A stretch of DNA of 64,000 bases from contig CM042151.1 of NCBI GenBank assembly GCA_023376005.1, forward strand, positions 73,827,707-73,891,706, read 5' to 3'. The notes below the pieces were generated by a model. The model worked only from the letters and a program-made list of their open reading frames with translations, had not been told where the DNA came from and did not search any database. Position 1 is the stretch's first letter. Each line of letters begins with the position of its first letter. Made by a program: the position numbers and the translations under genes. This DNA comes from Doryteuthis pealeii. Taxonomy: Eukaryota; Mollusca; Cephalopoda; Myopsida; Loliginidae. Below are positions 1-10,385 of this stretch, in pieces.

Positions 1-311
1 GCTAAAGGAAAATGAAAAAAATGGACAAATATCTGGACCTTGCCAGAGAACTGAAAAAGTTATGTAATATGAAAGTCAAAGTGATACCAATTGTAGTTGG
101 TGCACTTGGAACGGTCCCAAAAGGATTGGAAAAGGGTTTGGAAAGTTTGGAAATCAGAGGAAGAATTGAAACCATTCAGAACACTGCACTGCACTGCTGC
201 AATCTGCCAGAATACTCAGAAGAGTCCTGGAGACCTGAGGAGACTTGCTGTCACTCAGACTCCAGTGAAAGACCATCAGCTAACACTGATGTGAAAACTC
301 AAAAGAAGTAA
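1..311 (+). mobile_element. 3' end of a non-LTR retrotransposon (reverse transcriptase C-terminal tail), 5'-truncated
   Basis: The frame from 12 to 311 gives 99 residues with the phrases KYLDLARELKKL, VVGALGTVPKG and LEIRGRIETIQ. I recognise this as the conserved tail that follows the reverse transcriptase domain in many animal LINE proteins. The family resemblance then moves to the frame that opens at 97 (SPGDLRRLAVTQTP), so a frameshift lies at about 200-230. The element enters from outside the window. An ATT-rich microsatellite follows directly, as expected for a LINE 3' tail. It is a dead fragment. The family assignment is by recalled motif, not by search. Confidence 0.75.
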
Positions 312-330
312 ATAATAATTATTATTATTA

Positions 331-365
<35 letters not shown>

Positions 366-420
366 GTTATTATAATCATCACCATCATCACCATCACCAC
401 CATCATCATCATCATCATCT
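309..420. repeat. ATT microsatellite followed by ATC/ACC-rich microsatellite
   Basis: An (ATT)n run with one or two interruptions passes into a (CATCAC)n-like run. It abuts the LINE tail and probably began as its 3' tail. Positions 421-1020 beyond it are AT-rich, with poly-A and poly-T runs; I see no gene there. Confidence 0.85.
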
Positions 421-1029
421 GCAGAAGAAATTTTTCAAAGACTCAAAAAATGAAATCTTATAAAAAATATCTTCCAAATTAAAAAAAATATCCGGGTCGG
501 TATCAATATATTAGAGGAACTATTTCTATGTTACACCGACTTCCTGCAATCAAGTCATTGCGTTTTGACAAGGTAAGAAAAGTAAGTTTAACATATTTTA
601 GAGTAAGAAAAAATTCTTGTAAAAATCTTCCTTATATTTATATCTTTTAATCATATCTGAAAGCCTTGTGATTATAATGAAAACTAGAATTAAAAGAAAG
701 AAAGAAAGAAAAAAAAAGCTCCATTTGTAATTTTTAAAAAACAATGATTATTTGAACAACATAGATTTGTCTAAAATAACGTTATTTCTAAAATTTAAAA
801 ACAATTTTTAAAATCGACTTTTTTTTAAAATTAACGTTTGTTTTAATATCATTTTATTTCTATGTATATTTTGTTTCAATTTTTTTTTTTTCAATTTTAA
901 AAATTTCTGCTTATAAAGTAAAAAAAAAAACTACCCCTACACCCCCCCAAAAAATTACAACGAAAATAAATAAAGAAATAAAACACGAGTTAAGAATATT
1001 TATTATTCATTCAAACACTAAGAGCATTA

Positions 1030-1325
1030 GGAAATTATTTTGACGTGTCCTGGACATGACGTTAAACTACACCTAGTAATAAGGTTCTGATTCTGGAGCT
1101 CTGAGGAGTGTGGAGTACACATTCATCGCCATTACTCCCAGGTCCACTCTGAACCGGAGTAGTAGTACCTGGGAGGTTCCTATCTATGGGTTAAATAGAT
1201 AAAGAATGAATTTTTTAAAATTGAGTTTGAAAAAAAAAAATTAATACCTAACAAGAATGAACAAAACAAAAAGTCTTAGGCATAAAATAACCCACAAGTT
1301 GATGTGCCGTAAAATCCAACAGACC
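1030..1325 (-). repeat. Dispersed repeat R1, partial copy
   Basis: R1 is the most abundant repeat in the window. Read on its forward strand it starts near ACGGCATATCAACC, then has TTTAATGCC, AACCCATAGATGGGACCC, GGTACTACCACTCC, AGTTTAATGTCAT, GGGCTTGATGTGGCCAGCC and CTCTGCAGAGG, about 570 bases in full. It has no open frame, so it is non-autonomous. This copy holds only the first half. Confidence 0.8.
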
Positions 1326-1394
1326 AACCGGTCAAACATTATTTTGACTTGGTTAAATCAAATATCATTACATTAAAGAAAAAAAAATTATTTA

Positions 1395-1960
1395 ACCGAC
1401 TTCTCCTCTGCAGAAGGGTATGAGCCCCCAATGGGGCTACTTGTTGGCCGTGGGTGGCGACCTGTGATGTTTAAAGACAGTCCATTACATGCAACACTCC
1501 ACATTGGCCCTTACTTGGGCTAAATAGGCAGCCAGGGAGGTCTCCTCCAATAAATCAGCTGGTCACATCAAGCCCTAGCACCTATCTGATTGTCCAGTAC
1601 CTATAACCCTTATGGTAAACCCCAACCCTTTTTATTATATATGTGCTAGAAGGTTGTGGCTGAGGGTCTTAGTGTCCTGGGTATGACATTAAACTGCATC
1701 TAATGGTGAAGTTCCAATTCCGAAGCTCTGGGGAGTGTGGAGTACCCCTTCATCACCATTACTCCCAGGTTCATCCAGACCTGAAGTGGTAGTACCTGTT
1801 AGGGCTCTATTTATGGGTTAAATAAAAATAAAAATAATTTTAAAAAATTATGTTTAAAAAAAATAACTTTAAAAAAATTTAAATACCCATCAAGAATGAA
1901 TAAAACGTCTTTGGCATAAAATAACCCAGGAAGGATGCCATAACCAACCAACCTAATTCT
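1395..1960 (-). repeat. Dispersed repeat R1, near full-length copy
   Basis: It runs from the CTCTGCAGAAGG end at about 1407 to GCCATAACC at about 1940, with the TTTATGGGTTAAATA block at 1811. It lies in head-to-tail order with the partial copy at 1030-1325. Confidence 0.8.
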
Positions 1961-2104
1961 AAATCAAATTATCTCCATCTTGGTGGGAATATTCTGACTA
2001 TATTCCGTGTAAAGGGGTAAAGACCCCCCTCACAATAAATGGGGTGTCCTGGTATGACACTAAACTGGGTTAAAATTGCAAATCATTGTCAAAATTAAAA
2101 TGGA

Positions 2105-2345
2105 AAACTTGCTGTAGTTTTTAAATTTTCCTACCCTACCTTTTAATTTACTTGTTATATTTTATTTTTTTTGCTGTAGTTTTTAATTTGCTTGTAATGT
2201 TTTAATTTGCTTGCTGTAGTTTTTAAATTTTCCTACCTTACCTTTTAATTTACTTGTTATATTTTAATTTGCTTGCTGTAGTTTTTAAAATTTTCCTACC
2301 TTACCTTTTAAATTGCTTGTTATGTTTTAATTTGCTTGTCATATT
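2105..2345 (+). repeat. Short tandem repeat, unit about 65-70 bases
   Basis: The phrase GCTGTAGTTTTTAAATTTTC, followed by TACCTTACCTTTTAATTTAC and TTGTTATATTTTAATTTGC, recurs three to four times with internal truncations. It is present in B (about 23735-23975, minus) and in C (about 28105-28345). Positions 2346-3175 after it are AT-rich intron-like DNA without a gene. Confidence 0.7.
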
Positions 2346-3175
2346 TCTTTTTAATTTCATTGCCTTTCTTTTTTCCTTGTCATAATTTTAGTTCTGTAAC
2401 ATAATCATAATTGATTTTCTTCTATCACCTTCTAATGCATATCATAATATGATGACTGTGATATTGGTTTATCATCAAATCTTATCATAATTGAGATTGT
2501 GTGTATGTCTATCTGTAACCAAAACTATGTCACCACCAAAATCACAATTCCCGTAGTTATTTAATTTATATTCCCAATGGTTATTAAATAATCATTATCT
2601 AATCTTAATTAGCATCTCATTTATAAACAATGTATCTATTAAGGTTTAGCCTTGCTTCAAAACAGACCAAATTATTAATGTGTTTAAAATTATGTGATGT
2701 GTGATATATATCATTAAGAAATAAATGTTTGCATAGTATATGGTGTGAATAATTTGCATATCGATTTTGATAAAACTATGTTAAATAAATAAATAGTTGC
2801 TGATTTCTAATATTATTGTTTCATTATCAAACATATTAAAAATATGTATAATTTTATATTGAAATCAATTAGAATAAAGTAAAAATCAGTGTTATCTTTT
2901 TTGTGGTTCGTATTTAATTTCACTAGTCTTTCTGATTCAATATGATATTTAGTTGTATCAAAACTTAAATACTTGTGCCTGGAGTGCACATTTTTTTGCT
3001 AGTTTTGATAATTGTTACTAGTGACATATTTGTTTCCTAACCAGTTTAAATTTTAAACAATGCCATTGTAATTTTTTTTCCAGAATTATTGAGTCTAGAT
3101 TTTTTGTATGTAATACAAAAAGATTTCAAATCTGATCTGTTCTTTTCTTGTTATGTTTTTATTTTTAACTTTTAA

Positions 3176-3190
3176 TTTCTATTCTTTCAG
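3176..3190 (+). promoter_or_regulatory. 3' splice acceptor upstream of the zinc-finger coding exon
   Basis: A T-rich tract ends in TTCTATTCTTTCAG, then the exon ATACCTGTATG. It is kept in B (AG at 22888-22889, minus) and C (ending 29183). The coding part therefore sits in one downstream exon with at least one 5' untranslated exon further left, which I could not place. Confidence 0.6.
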
Positions 3191-3254
3191 ATACCTGTAT
3201 GAAAGCACCTCCCTGGAATCTTGCTAAAAATTAAAGTTTACCTTGACAAGAAAT

Positions 3255-4520
3255 ATGGATTCAAAGAGGAAAGATTGCTGCTGCAAAGAATGTGGTCAAT
3301 CTTTTACCGAAATTCCTCTCTTTATCATTCATTTGAAAACTCACACAGCTGAGAAGACCACTTTTGAAAAAGTATTCAAGAAAGATTTCTCTTCTAAAAA
3401 AGACACACAATGTCATCTGAAGCCACACAATGAACATTTGCTACACAAATGTGAAATATGCAAAAAGTCTTTCAGTAAAAAGAGTAAATTAGATACACAC
3501 ATGAGAACTCATACTGGAGAGAAACCTTTTCACTGTGAGGTGTGTGGAAAAGCTTTCTCTCAAAACAAAAACTTACACACCCACATGAGAACGCATACCG
3601 GAGAAAAACCTTTCCGCTGCAAAAAGTGTGACAAAGCATTTTGTCAAAAAGTTGCCTTACAGACGCATATGAGGATACATACTGGTGAAACACCTTTTCA
3701 TTGTGAAGAATGTGGAAAAGCTCTGACTCGGAAATATGATTTGAAAATTCACATGAGAATACATACAGGGGAAAAACCATTTCACTGTGAAGAGTGTAGG
3801 GAATCCTTCTCTCGGAAATTTGTTTTGCAAACTCATTTAAGAACACATACAGGGAAAAAACCCTTTCACTGTGAAGTGTGTGGAAAAAACTTCTCTCAAA
3901 ATAAGAACTTGCATGCACATATGCGACTCCATACTGGAGAGATGCTCTTTCACTGTGAAGTATGTGGGAAAGCTTTTGTTCGCAAAGCTTCCTTAAAAAC
4001 TCACATAAAATTACACACCAGAGGAACACCTTTTCACTGTCAGGTGTGTGAGAAGAGGTTCAGCACATATTCCCAGTTGAAAAGGCATGTTAGAATGCAC
4101 ACTAAACAGCCATCTTTTCCCTGTGATATTTGTGGAAAAAGATTTTCCAGAAAATCTGTTCTGAAAAGCCACATAAGGATTCATACAGGTGGGAAACCTT
4201 TTCACTGCAAAGTATGTGGCAAAGACTTCTCTTATAAATTTGTTCTACTGGCCCATATGAGAAGGTATACAGGAGAAAAGCCTTTTCATTGGGATGAATG
4301 TGGCAAGACTTTTTCTCTAATGTCCAATCTGAAAGGCAACCTAAAAACTCATACAGGAGAAAAACCCTTTCATTGTCAAATGTGTGTAAAAAGTAATAGT
4401 ACACACTCACAACTAACAAAACACATTAAAAACCACATTGAAGATTCATCATTTGCTTTGTGGAAAAGCATTATCTTGCAAGACTATCATCAAAAAACAT
4501 ATGAGGACACATACCGGTGA
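3255..4520 (+). CDS. C2H2 zinc-finger protein, about 14 fingers (copy A)
   Basis: A likely nuclear DNA-binding protein of the tandem C2H2 type; the target is unknown. I take ATG 3255 ([13 protein letters not shown]), because the frame extends upstream only to a TTG, and an acceptor lies 65 bases before. Order: finger 1 CKECGQSF with HLKTH; a cysteine-less degenerate finger ([11 protein letters not shown] to HLKPH); then a run of [12 protein letters not shown] fingers joined by TGEKPF linkers. Fingers 4 and 8 share the helix SQNKNLH, suggesting internal finger duplication. Finger 12 has His to Tyr (HMRRY) and finger 13 has lost a Cys and a His (HWDEC, GNLKTH). The frame ends at 4520, after a shift near 4455 that cuts a further finger; five more fingers continue in other frames to 4873. 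Either the C-terminus is truncated or the gene is beginning to decay. Confidence 0.85.
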   Translation: MDSKRKDCCCKECGQSFTEIPLFIIHLKTHTAEKTTFEKVFKKDFSSKKDTQCHLKPHNEHLLHKCEICKKSFSKKSKLDTHMRTHTGEKPFHCEVCGKAFSQNKNLHTHMRTHTGEKPFRCKKCDKAFCQKVALQTHMRIHTGETPFHCEECGKALTRKYDLKIHMRIHTGEKPFHCEECRESFSRKFVLQTHLRTHTGKKPFHCEVCGKNFSQNKNLHAHMRLHTGEMLFHCEVCGKAFVRKASLKTHIKLHTRGTPFHCQVCEKRFSTYSQLKRHVRMHTKQPSFPCDICGKRFSRKSVLKSHIRIHTGGKPFHCKVCGKDFSYKFVLLAHMRRYTGEKPFHWDECGKTFSLMSNLKGNLKTHTGEKPFHCQMCVKSNSTHSQLTKHIKNHIEDSSFALWKSIILQDYHQKTYEDTYR

Positions 4521-4873
4521 AAAGCCTTATAGTTGTGAAGTATGTGGCAGGTCTTTTTCTTGTCAAACTACAGTGCAGCTACACATGAGATCTCATACTG
4601 GAGAAAAACCTTTCCATTGTGAAGTGTGTGGTAAATTATTTTTTTAGAAAGGGTGTACTAACGATCCACATGGGAACACACACTGGGGAAACACCTTATC
4701 ACTGTGATAAGTGTGGAAAAGCTATTTCTTCTATTTCCATTTTAAGGATGCACATGAGGACTCACACAGGTGAAAGACCTTTTTGTTGTAAGGTGTGTGG
4801 TAAAGATTTTTCCCTAAACTCTAATATGAAATGCCATGAGAAGAAATGTCAGGTTATTAGCTTCCCAGAATAG
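4438..4873 (+). pseudogene. Out-of-frame 3' remainder of the zinc-finger gene (five fingers)
   Basis: Two frames continue the finger pattern. The frame at 4438-4647 gives [19 protein letters not shown] and [10 protein letters not shown] run of seven T at about 4639-4645 then shifts the reading to the frame that includes [21 protein letters not shown] and [12 protein letters not shown], ending at TAG 4871-4873. The last finger ends HEKKC (C2HC form). The first shift is present in all three copies, so it is not a random base error of one copy. The T run is seven in A and C and eight in B, and could be a consensus error. Confidence 0.7.
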
Positions 4874-5082
4874 CCAATCGTATGAAGGTAAACTTTGAAA
4901 AGTTATTTCATATAATTCATATATGGGAGAACTTCTTTTATCTGAGAATTAGGATGGAAGACATCTAATTTTCTTGACATAATTAAATGAGAAATCCAGC
5001 AGTAATATAAAAGCCCTAGTGATACTAGTGGACACTCTCTTTTTTATTTAATTTGTAAGGTAAATTTCTTGATAAGTGTTGC

Positions 5083-5088
5083 AATAAA
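5083..5088 (+). terminator. Possible polyadenylation signal of the zinc-finger gene
   Basis: AATAAA lies 210 bases after the last TAG and is kept in copy C (31079-31084). AT-rich DNA makes chance matches likely. The rest of 4874-5340 holds no other gene. Confidence 0.3.
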
Positions 5089-5712
5089 TTACCATATATT
5101 GCAATATTTTTTTGCAGTTAAATGTTACTTTGAAATGTTTTTCACTGATAATGTATTTTTTTACACTATGAACTGTGCAAAAAGAAAAGAAAATCTCAGA
5201 ATAATACATTGTAATGTTTATCATAGTGGATGAATCTATAAGTCACTGTGTCTGTGGAAAATTTGTGGCAAAGAAGGGTATCACCTTCCCCTGACCGGGA
5301 TATACATGCAGGGTTTGGGGAATACAATTATTTAATTGTTTTGGAGTGATAAGAACATTCCTCACTGACACAATGGACTAGTCTGAAAAGACTATATAGT
5401 GTATATATTTTGAACCAAATGAAAAGTACTTATAGTTGAGTTCTAATTTTGTCTCCTGCATTATGTATTACTTTTCTTTTGGATTGCAATATAACAGATA
5501 AGGAACAAGGATAAGATACAATCTGTTATATCATATTTCTTTGAATGTTTGAGATAAGGCTTGAAGATTAGTATTATCTGCGTTGTTTGGACTATTGTCC
5601 CCATCTTCATTGTTATTTGTACAACGTTTTGGCCGATATGCTTTCCGGCCTTCTTCAGGTATTTCTTGTCTGACTTGGGAACTTTCTCAGACTAGGGAAC
5701 TTTCAATTGTCC

Positions 5713-5890
5713 ATTGGACACATGGCCTAGTGGATAAGGTGGTTAGGTTAAGACAGTTCTAAGTGACAGTTATCTCTGGATACCGAATTCAATCCTGAGT
5801 AGAGGCAGTTAGAAAAATAATTAACACAACTCCTACCCCAGCTATGGTTAGCGGAATGAGAACAGGATACCCCCATGGAATAAATAAAGG
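5713..5890 (+). repeat. tRNA-derived SINE-like insert inside the inverted-repeat element
   Basis: Box A-like TGGCCTAGTGGATAAGG (5724) and box B-like GAATTCAATCC (5786) are spaced as in a tRNA-derived pol III promoter. A unique tail follows (CTACCCCAGCTATGGTTAGC, 5833). The element sits between the two inverted arms, so it interrupts or forms the centre of the fold-back element. Confidence 0.5.
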
Positions 5891-5993
5891 GTTAGGTTCA
5901 AAGTTCCGTGATGGCTCCCGATTACGACAAGAAAGTTCCCGAGTTCGAAAAGAAGGTTCCCGAGTCTGAGAAAGTTCCTGAGTCAGACAAGAA

Positions 5994-6037
5994 ATACCTG
6001 AAGAAGGCCGGAGGGCATATCGGCCGAAACGTTGTAT
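5994..6037 (+). ncRNA. Hammerhead-ribozyme-like motif in the right inverted arm (copy A)
   Basis: Order on the plus strand: ATAC (helix I), CTGAAGA (5998-6004), GGCCG paired with CGGCC (6006-6010 with 6021-6025), GAAAC (6026-6030), GTT, then GTAT (6034-6037), which pairs with ATAC. This is the type I hammerhead order with a minimal helix III. One extra A lies before helix II, which is not canonical, so activity is doubtful. The left arm carries an inverted partner at 5615-5665 in which the GAAA became AAAA. Confidence 0.5.
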
Positions 6038-6399
6038 AATGCAGATAATGTTATATCATAGTCCAACAATAATAAATAATGCAGGAGACAATATTAGAAG
6101 TCAACTATAAGTATTTTTCATTTGGTTTAAAATATATATACTATATATATAAGGAATGAAAGCTGTCGGATTCATTTCAACCCCCTTTTCCTCACACTAT
6201 ATATAGTCTTTTCAGACTAGTCCATTGTGTAAGTGAGGGGTGTTCTTATCACTCCACAACATTAATATATAAGCCAAAACCAAGGATTGAACCCATGAAA
6301 ACCAGATCTTTAGTTCACTGCTTTTCCACCAAGCAATTTCACTGTTATTATTTTATTAAAAGTCATCCCCATTAATGTTGCTTCCAGTTTGAATTTCAG

Positions 6400-6890
6400 C
6401 CCTATCGGCTGGGGCTTTAGAATAGACTGACTGCATCTCGGCAGAGGGGTAATAATCCCCTCATGGGGCCACTTGTTGGTTGTGGGTGGCAACCTGGTGG
6501 ATGCGCAGTCCATCAAATTCAACACTCCTCTTAGACCCTTACTTAGGCTAGACTTAGGCAAGAGTCAACCCTTTTTATCATATGGGTGCTAGAAGGTGCT
6601 GACTGAGGGTCTTCATGTCTTGGAATGACGTCAAACTCTATCTGATGGTGACATTCCATTTCTGGAGTTTTGGGGAATATGGAGCACACTTTCATCACCA
6701 TTGTTCCCTAGTCAACTCTGACCCGGAGTGGTAGTACCTGTTAGGGTCCCATCTATGGGGTAAATAGAAAAATATGTTTAAAAAAAAATTGTGTATCCAT
6801 TAAGAATGAATTTATTTCAAAACTTTATTGGCATTAAATGAGCCACTGAGGTTGATATGCCGTAAAACAAAACAAGCCAAACCAGCTTGG
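6400..6890 (-). repeat. Dispersed repeat R1
   Basis: It begins with the GGCTGGGGCTTTAGAATAG end at 6409 and finishes with GATATGCCGTAAAACAAAAC at 6854. The segment matching the TGATGTGGCC block is missing, an internal deletion shared by all three copies of the unit. A poly-A/T-rich stretch without genes follows to about 7520. Confidence 0.75.
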
Positions 6891-7526
6891 ATTTCCAAGT
6901 TAATTATTTACATCCAGTTGTCAGATTCTTATAAATTCAGATTATCTGGTGCTGCTTAATCGCAGATTTCTTATTTATCCCATTTTATTTCACCCAATTT
7001 TAAAAATGAAACATTCCAAATGGTCTTGTGTCACTTAAATGCCCAATGTAAAATTAAAAATGAATTGAAAAAGAAAAAAAAAATTTACATGTTTGTTTTA
7101 TTTGTAATATTGAAATGGTGAATTACTGAAGATATTTTGGTAATTTTGATCTCATGTTATCTGGCCTCCTGCCCTATTTTATGCTGTTTTAGTGAGCCAG
7201 CATCAGGCGAATTTCCATCCCAACTTAGATATTTTCCAGCTCATGTTTTTGTCACTTTTTTGTTGGCAAATTAATGAAGATATTTTAAACACCTCCTCCC
7301 AGATTTTTAATGGCAAATCAATGTAAATATTTTACACCCCTCCCTTTCAAGAAAGAGTGAGAGAAAGGTAAATCAAGATTATTATACTTTTTACATATTG
7401 AAGTATTTTGCAGTAACTATTAAGTAAACATATCAAACAGTGTAATAATTAAATTATCATACTGTGGTATATTCACATGTCCTACTAGTATGTTATTATT
7501 CTAATTTCTGATTGATTGTCCTTAAA

Positions 7527-7605
7527 TTTTGTTTTGTTTACTTTTACGGCATATCAACCTCGGTGGGTCATTTAATGCCAACTAAGTTTTGGATTCATAG
7601 CGATA
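7527..7605 (+). repeat. R1 fragment (first part only)
   Basis: TTTTACGGCATATCAACCTC and TCATTTAATGCCAAC match the R1 5' end, then the similarity stops at about 7600. The 6900-7520 stretch upstream is AT-rich DNA with no other feature. Confidence 0.6.
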
Positions 7606-7729
7606 TTTTGGTAGAAAACAAATGTATATATGTATATATTTTAATTATTGTTCAATTACTCATATTTTTGAGTATAATCCCACATCTTTTAGGAAATTTA
7701 AAATCCTGGTTGGTCTTATTTTCGTGAAA

Positions 7730-8181
7730 AGTTTTTTTCAAATTACTTGCTTGGTGGTATTTTGTTTACAGTAGATCAAAGTCTACACACTCTAGCAGTA
7801 TATGTTCACTGTAAATCTCTCTTGGTGTGTAGTGCATATTGCGGATCCTGTGCCCTCTAGTAAATGATGATGGGTGATGCAGGTGTGGCCTATATGAAGG
7901 CAGGTCAGCACAACCTGTTTTCTTCTATTTTTGTTGTATTTTAACTTCCACTTTCCAATGGTAGGTTTAATGTTTTGAAGTTTGTTATTAATGAGTGCAT
8001 TCCAATGATTTTGCAATGTTTTAATGATATTTTTTTTCACAACTGTTTTTTCAAATTACTTGCTTGGTGGTATTTTATTTGCAGTAGATCAAAGTCTACA
8101 CACTCTAGCAGTATATGTTTCACTGTAAATCTCTCTTGGTGTGTAGTGCATATTGGGGATTCTATGTAAATGATAATGGGT
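7730..8181 (+). repeat. Direct repeat pair, 140-base units about 313 bases apart, lost in copy C
   Basis: Unit 1 (7730-7878) and unit 2 (8043-8181) share TCAAATTACTTGCTTGGTGG, TAGATCAAAGTCTACACAC and CTCTCTTGGTGTGTAGTGC. B has both units (17940-18360). C has only one (about 33728-33861), with a scrambled bridge at 33735-33765. This is a structural allele that groups A with B. Confidence 0.8.
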
Positions 8182-8335
8182 GTCTTTGAGTAAGTGTAAC
8201 AGTGTGGCAGAATATTTTCTCAACATGGATTTTTGGTTAAACCAAACCAGCCAAGCCTTTTTTTTTTTGATGATGATGACTACGATATATGTATATATAC
8301 CTATTATTGATCACAATGTTAAATTGTTCACCAGC

Positions 8336-8386
8336 TTCTCTTTCTCTTTTTCTTTCTTTTCTTCTTCTTTTCTTCTCCCTCTTCCT
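8336..8386 (+). repeat. Polypyrimidine (TTTC/TTC) tract
   Basis: An imperfect (CTTTTT/TTCTT)n tract immediately precedes the promoter-like segment. Its length differs between A, B and C. Confidence 0.7.
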
Positions 8387-8504
8387 AGACACTCTGTTAC
8401 TGAAGAACAAAAATGCAATGCACTGTTCTGGCAAAAATGGGTCGCTTTTATAGCCAAACAAAAGTTGCAATGCACTATGGGTAGTCACCCATAATGCCTT
8501 GCAA

Positions 8505-8638
8505 CCTCTATAAAAAGTCCACTCTGCCCCCTCCAATTTCTTACTCAGAGTGGGTACAGTGGCGTACCGCCCCAACCACATTCCTTCTTCCACCATGTCT
8601 CATTTTGCAGGCCAGACACCGAGGACGCTTTGAGTCAG
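8505..8638 (+). promoter_or_regulatory. Promoter-like segment with TATA box, short ATG exon and strong splice donor (gene not recognised)
   Basis: CTATAAAAAG (8509-8518) is followed by a T/C-rich leader, CCACCATGT (ATG 8595) and TCAG|GTAAGTT (donor at 8639). In copy C the exon reads open from ATG 34271 to the donor at 34314 (MSHFAGQTRGRFES). In A and B one extra C (ACACCGAGG) shifts it into TGA. I do not know the protein. It may be the 5' exon of a gene whose other exons are not visible, or a retroelement promoter carried along. Confidence 0.35.
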
Positions 8639-8737
8639 GTAAGTTCGAATCGTCACTACAACTGCCACTCCTTCATTCATTGTCCATTTGTGAGATCGTT
8701 CATGACTTTTCAATCCTGCCATGCATACATTATATAT

Positions 8738-8757
8738 ATATATGAGAGAGAGAGAGA
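8738..8757. repeat. (TA)n and (GA)n microsatellites
   Basis: TATATATATATA followed by GAGAGAGAGAGAGA. The TA run is longer in C (34402-34421). Positions 8760-9220 after it are AT-rich and empty. Confidence 0.8.
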
Positions 8758-9224
8758 ATTGAAGAAAGATAGATGTAAACTAAAGTTTACAAGATTGAAC
8801 ATATTGACGGGAAGCAGACTCCAAAATAATGACTGCAAAATTAAAGAGACCAAAAAAAAAAAAAAAAGAATTAACCCATGAATCCCCCACTTATAAAATC
8901 CCCCATGTAGTCTGCACTTTTTCTACATGCAAATTCATAAATCTAGCATTTAATCTAACCTAAACAATTATCAACTTGCTTGTCCCAGATGTAATGCTTC
9001 CTAAACTCCCACCTCCCAAAATACCGTACATACATTTTTAAGACCAATTTTTCAAAAATTTTATAAAAATCAATTGTCAAGTGTCTGCATATTTATGGGC
9101 ATACTTATTTATGTATCAACTAAAGAAAACTTATATTTAAAAAAAATAACATACAAGGTTTTATTAAAAACTAATATTTGAATGAATATATAAAAGTAAA
9201 AAAGTAAAGTCGTCGGGGTGGTTT

Positions 9225-9825
9225 AAAGTTAATATCAGCCAGACAGTGAGGGAGTCAATCCCTTTTCCCGCCCTGTCGGCTGGGGTATTAGAATGCACCG
9301 ACTGCACCTCTGCAGAGGGGTATGACTCACCCGTGATGCTTAAGGATAGAACTCAGCTGGCTGAGCAATCCATGACTTGCAATACTCCACTTTAAGCTTT
9401 TCTTGGGCTAGACGGGCAGTCGGATAGAACCCCTTCAATCAATCGGCTGGCCACATCAAGCCCTAGCTCCTATATCATTGCCCCAACCCTATTGCCCTTA
9501 TGGCAACCCCCAGCCCTTTTTATCATATGGGTGCTAGAAGGCAGTGGCTGAGGATCTTCATGTCCTGGGAATGACATTAAACTCTATCTGATGGTGAGGT
9601 TCCAGTTCTGGAGGTTTGGGGAATGTGGAGCACCCCTTCATCACCATTGCTCCCTGGTCCACTCTGACCCGGAGCGGTAGTACCTGTTAGGGTCCCATCT
9701 ATGGGTTGAATAGAAAAACATGAGTTGATAAACAAAATTGTATTATGCATTAAGAATTAATTTATTTCACAACTTTGTCAGCATTAAATGACCCACCAAG
9801 GTTGATATGCCATAAAACAAAACAA
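9225..9825 (-). repeat. Dispersed repeat R1, full-length copy
   Basis: This is the most complete R1 of arm A. It begins with the extra terminal block GTCGTCGGGGTGGTTTAAAG (about 9208) and GCCAGACAGTGAGGGAGTC (9238), and ends at GATATGCCATAAAAC (9804). The terminal block is also the tail of the tRNA-SINEs here (compare 43700-43757), so R1 and the SINE share a 3' module. Confidence 0.8.
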
Positions 9826-9829
9826 ACAA

Positions 9830-10000
9830 TCCCCTTTTCACTAGAGTTAGACCAAGGAGATTGTTTTAGCATCTGAGGTGGAGCACCAGCCTTTATTGTA
9901 CAGATTCCTTTGCTACTCATATCCTGAGTTGACGAGGGCCAGTATCAAACTTGGAACCTTGTGGTTCCTAGGTGGATGCTCTACCAACTGTGCCCTTTCC
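9830..10000 (-). repeat. tRNA-derived SINE
   Basis: Read on the minus strand: box A-like CAGTTGGTAGAGCATCC, then ACAAGGTTCCAAGTTTGATAC (box B-like, degenerate), CTCGTCAACTCAGGATATGAG and CTCCACCTCAGATGC. A C8-9 run and AT-rich DNA flank it to 10150. The B copy is at 16090-16262 and the C copy at 35505-35680. Confidence 0.75.
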
Positions 10001-10149
10001 TACCCCCCCCCCCGTATATAGTGTACATATTCATGTAATTAACTTTTTTTCAACCAATTTTTCACCTCAAAAACTTTTATAAAATCAATTTTCAAGAGTC
10101 TGCATATTTATGGGCATACTTATTCATGTATCAAATAAAGAAAAACACA

Positions 10150-10385
10150 TTTTTTAAAACTCATTTTTTCTATTTAACCCATAGATAAGACCCTAAAAGG
10201 TACTAACCACTCCGATTCAGAGTGGACCTTTGAGGAGTAATGGCGAGGGATTGGTACTCCACACACACCATAGCTCCAAAACTCTAACTTCAGCAATAAA
10301 TGCATTTTAATGTCATATCCAGGATACTGAAACCCTCAGCCACTGCCTTCTATAATATGTATGATAAAAAGAGCTGGAGGTTTGA
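10150..10385 (+). repeat. R1 central fragment
   Basis: It spans TTTTTCTATTTAACCCATAG to TATGATAAAAAGAGCTGG. It lies opposite in direction to the full copy at 9225. No gene is visible from 10385 to 10735. Confidence 0.7.

Larger units (their letters stand above)
5340..6260. mobile_element. Inverted-repeat (fold-back/MITE-like) element, about 0.9 kb, carrying a tRNA-SINE in its centre
   Basis: The left end GGAGTGATAAGAACATTCC at 5344 and the right end GGTGTTCTTATCACTCC at about 6239-6255 are inverted. So are ACTAGTCTGAAAAGACTATA and its partner near 6190-6220, CTTATAGTTGA with GTCTCCTGCATTAT and its partner at 6080-6115, and the block around ACAACGTTTTGGCCGATATG (5621) and its partner at 6012-6034. 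No open frame suggests a transposase. The arms are several hundred bases but imperfect. It is present in B (19835-20750) and C (31340-32262). Confidence 0.75.

Noticed and set aside
3472..4419. Open frames of 64-185 codons antisense to the zinc-finger array, repeated in copies B and C
   Set aside because: The regular 84-base finger period keeps the opposite strand free of stops. The translation merely repeats a back-reading of the finger codons and has no independent signal.
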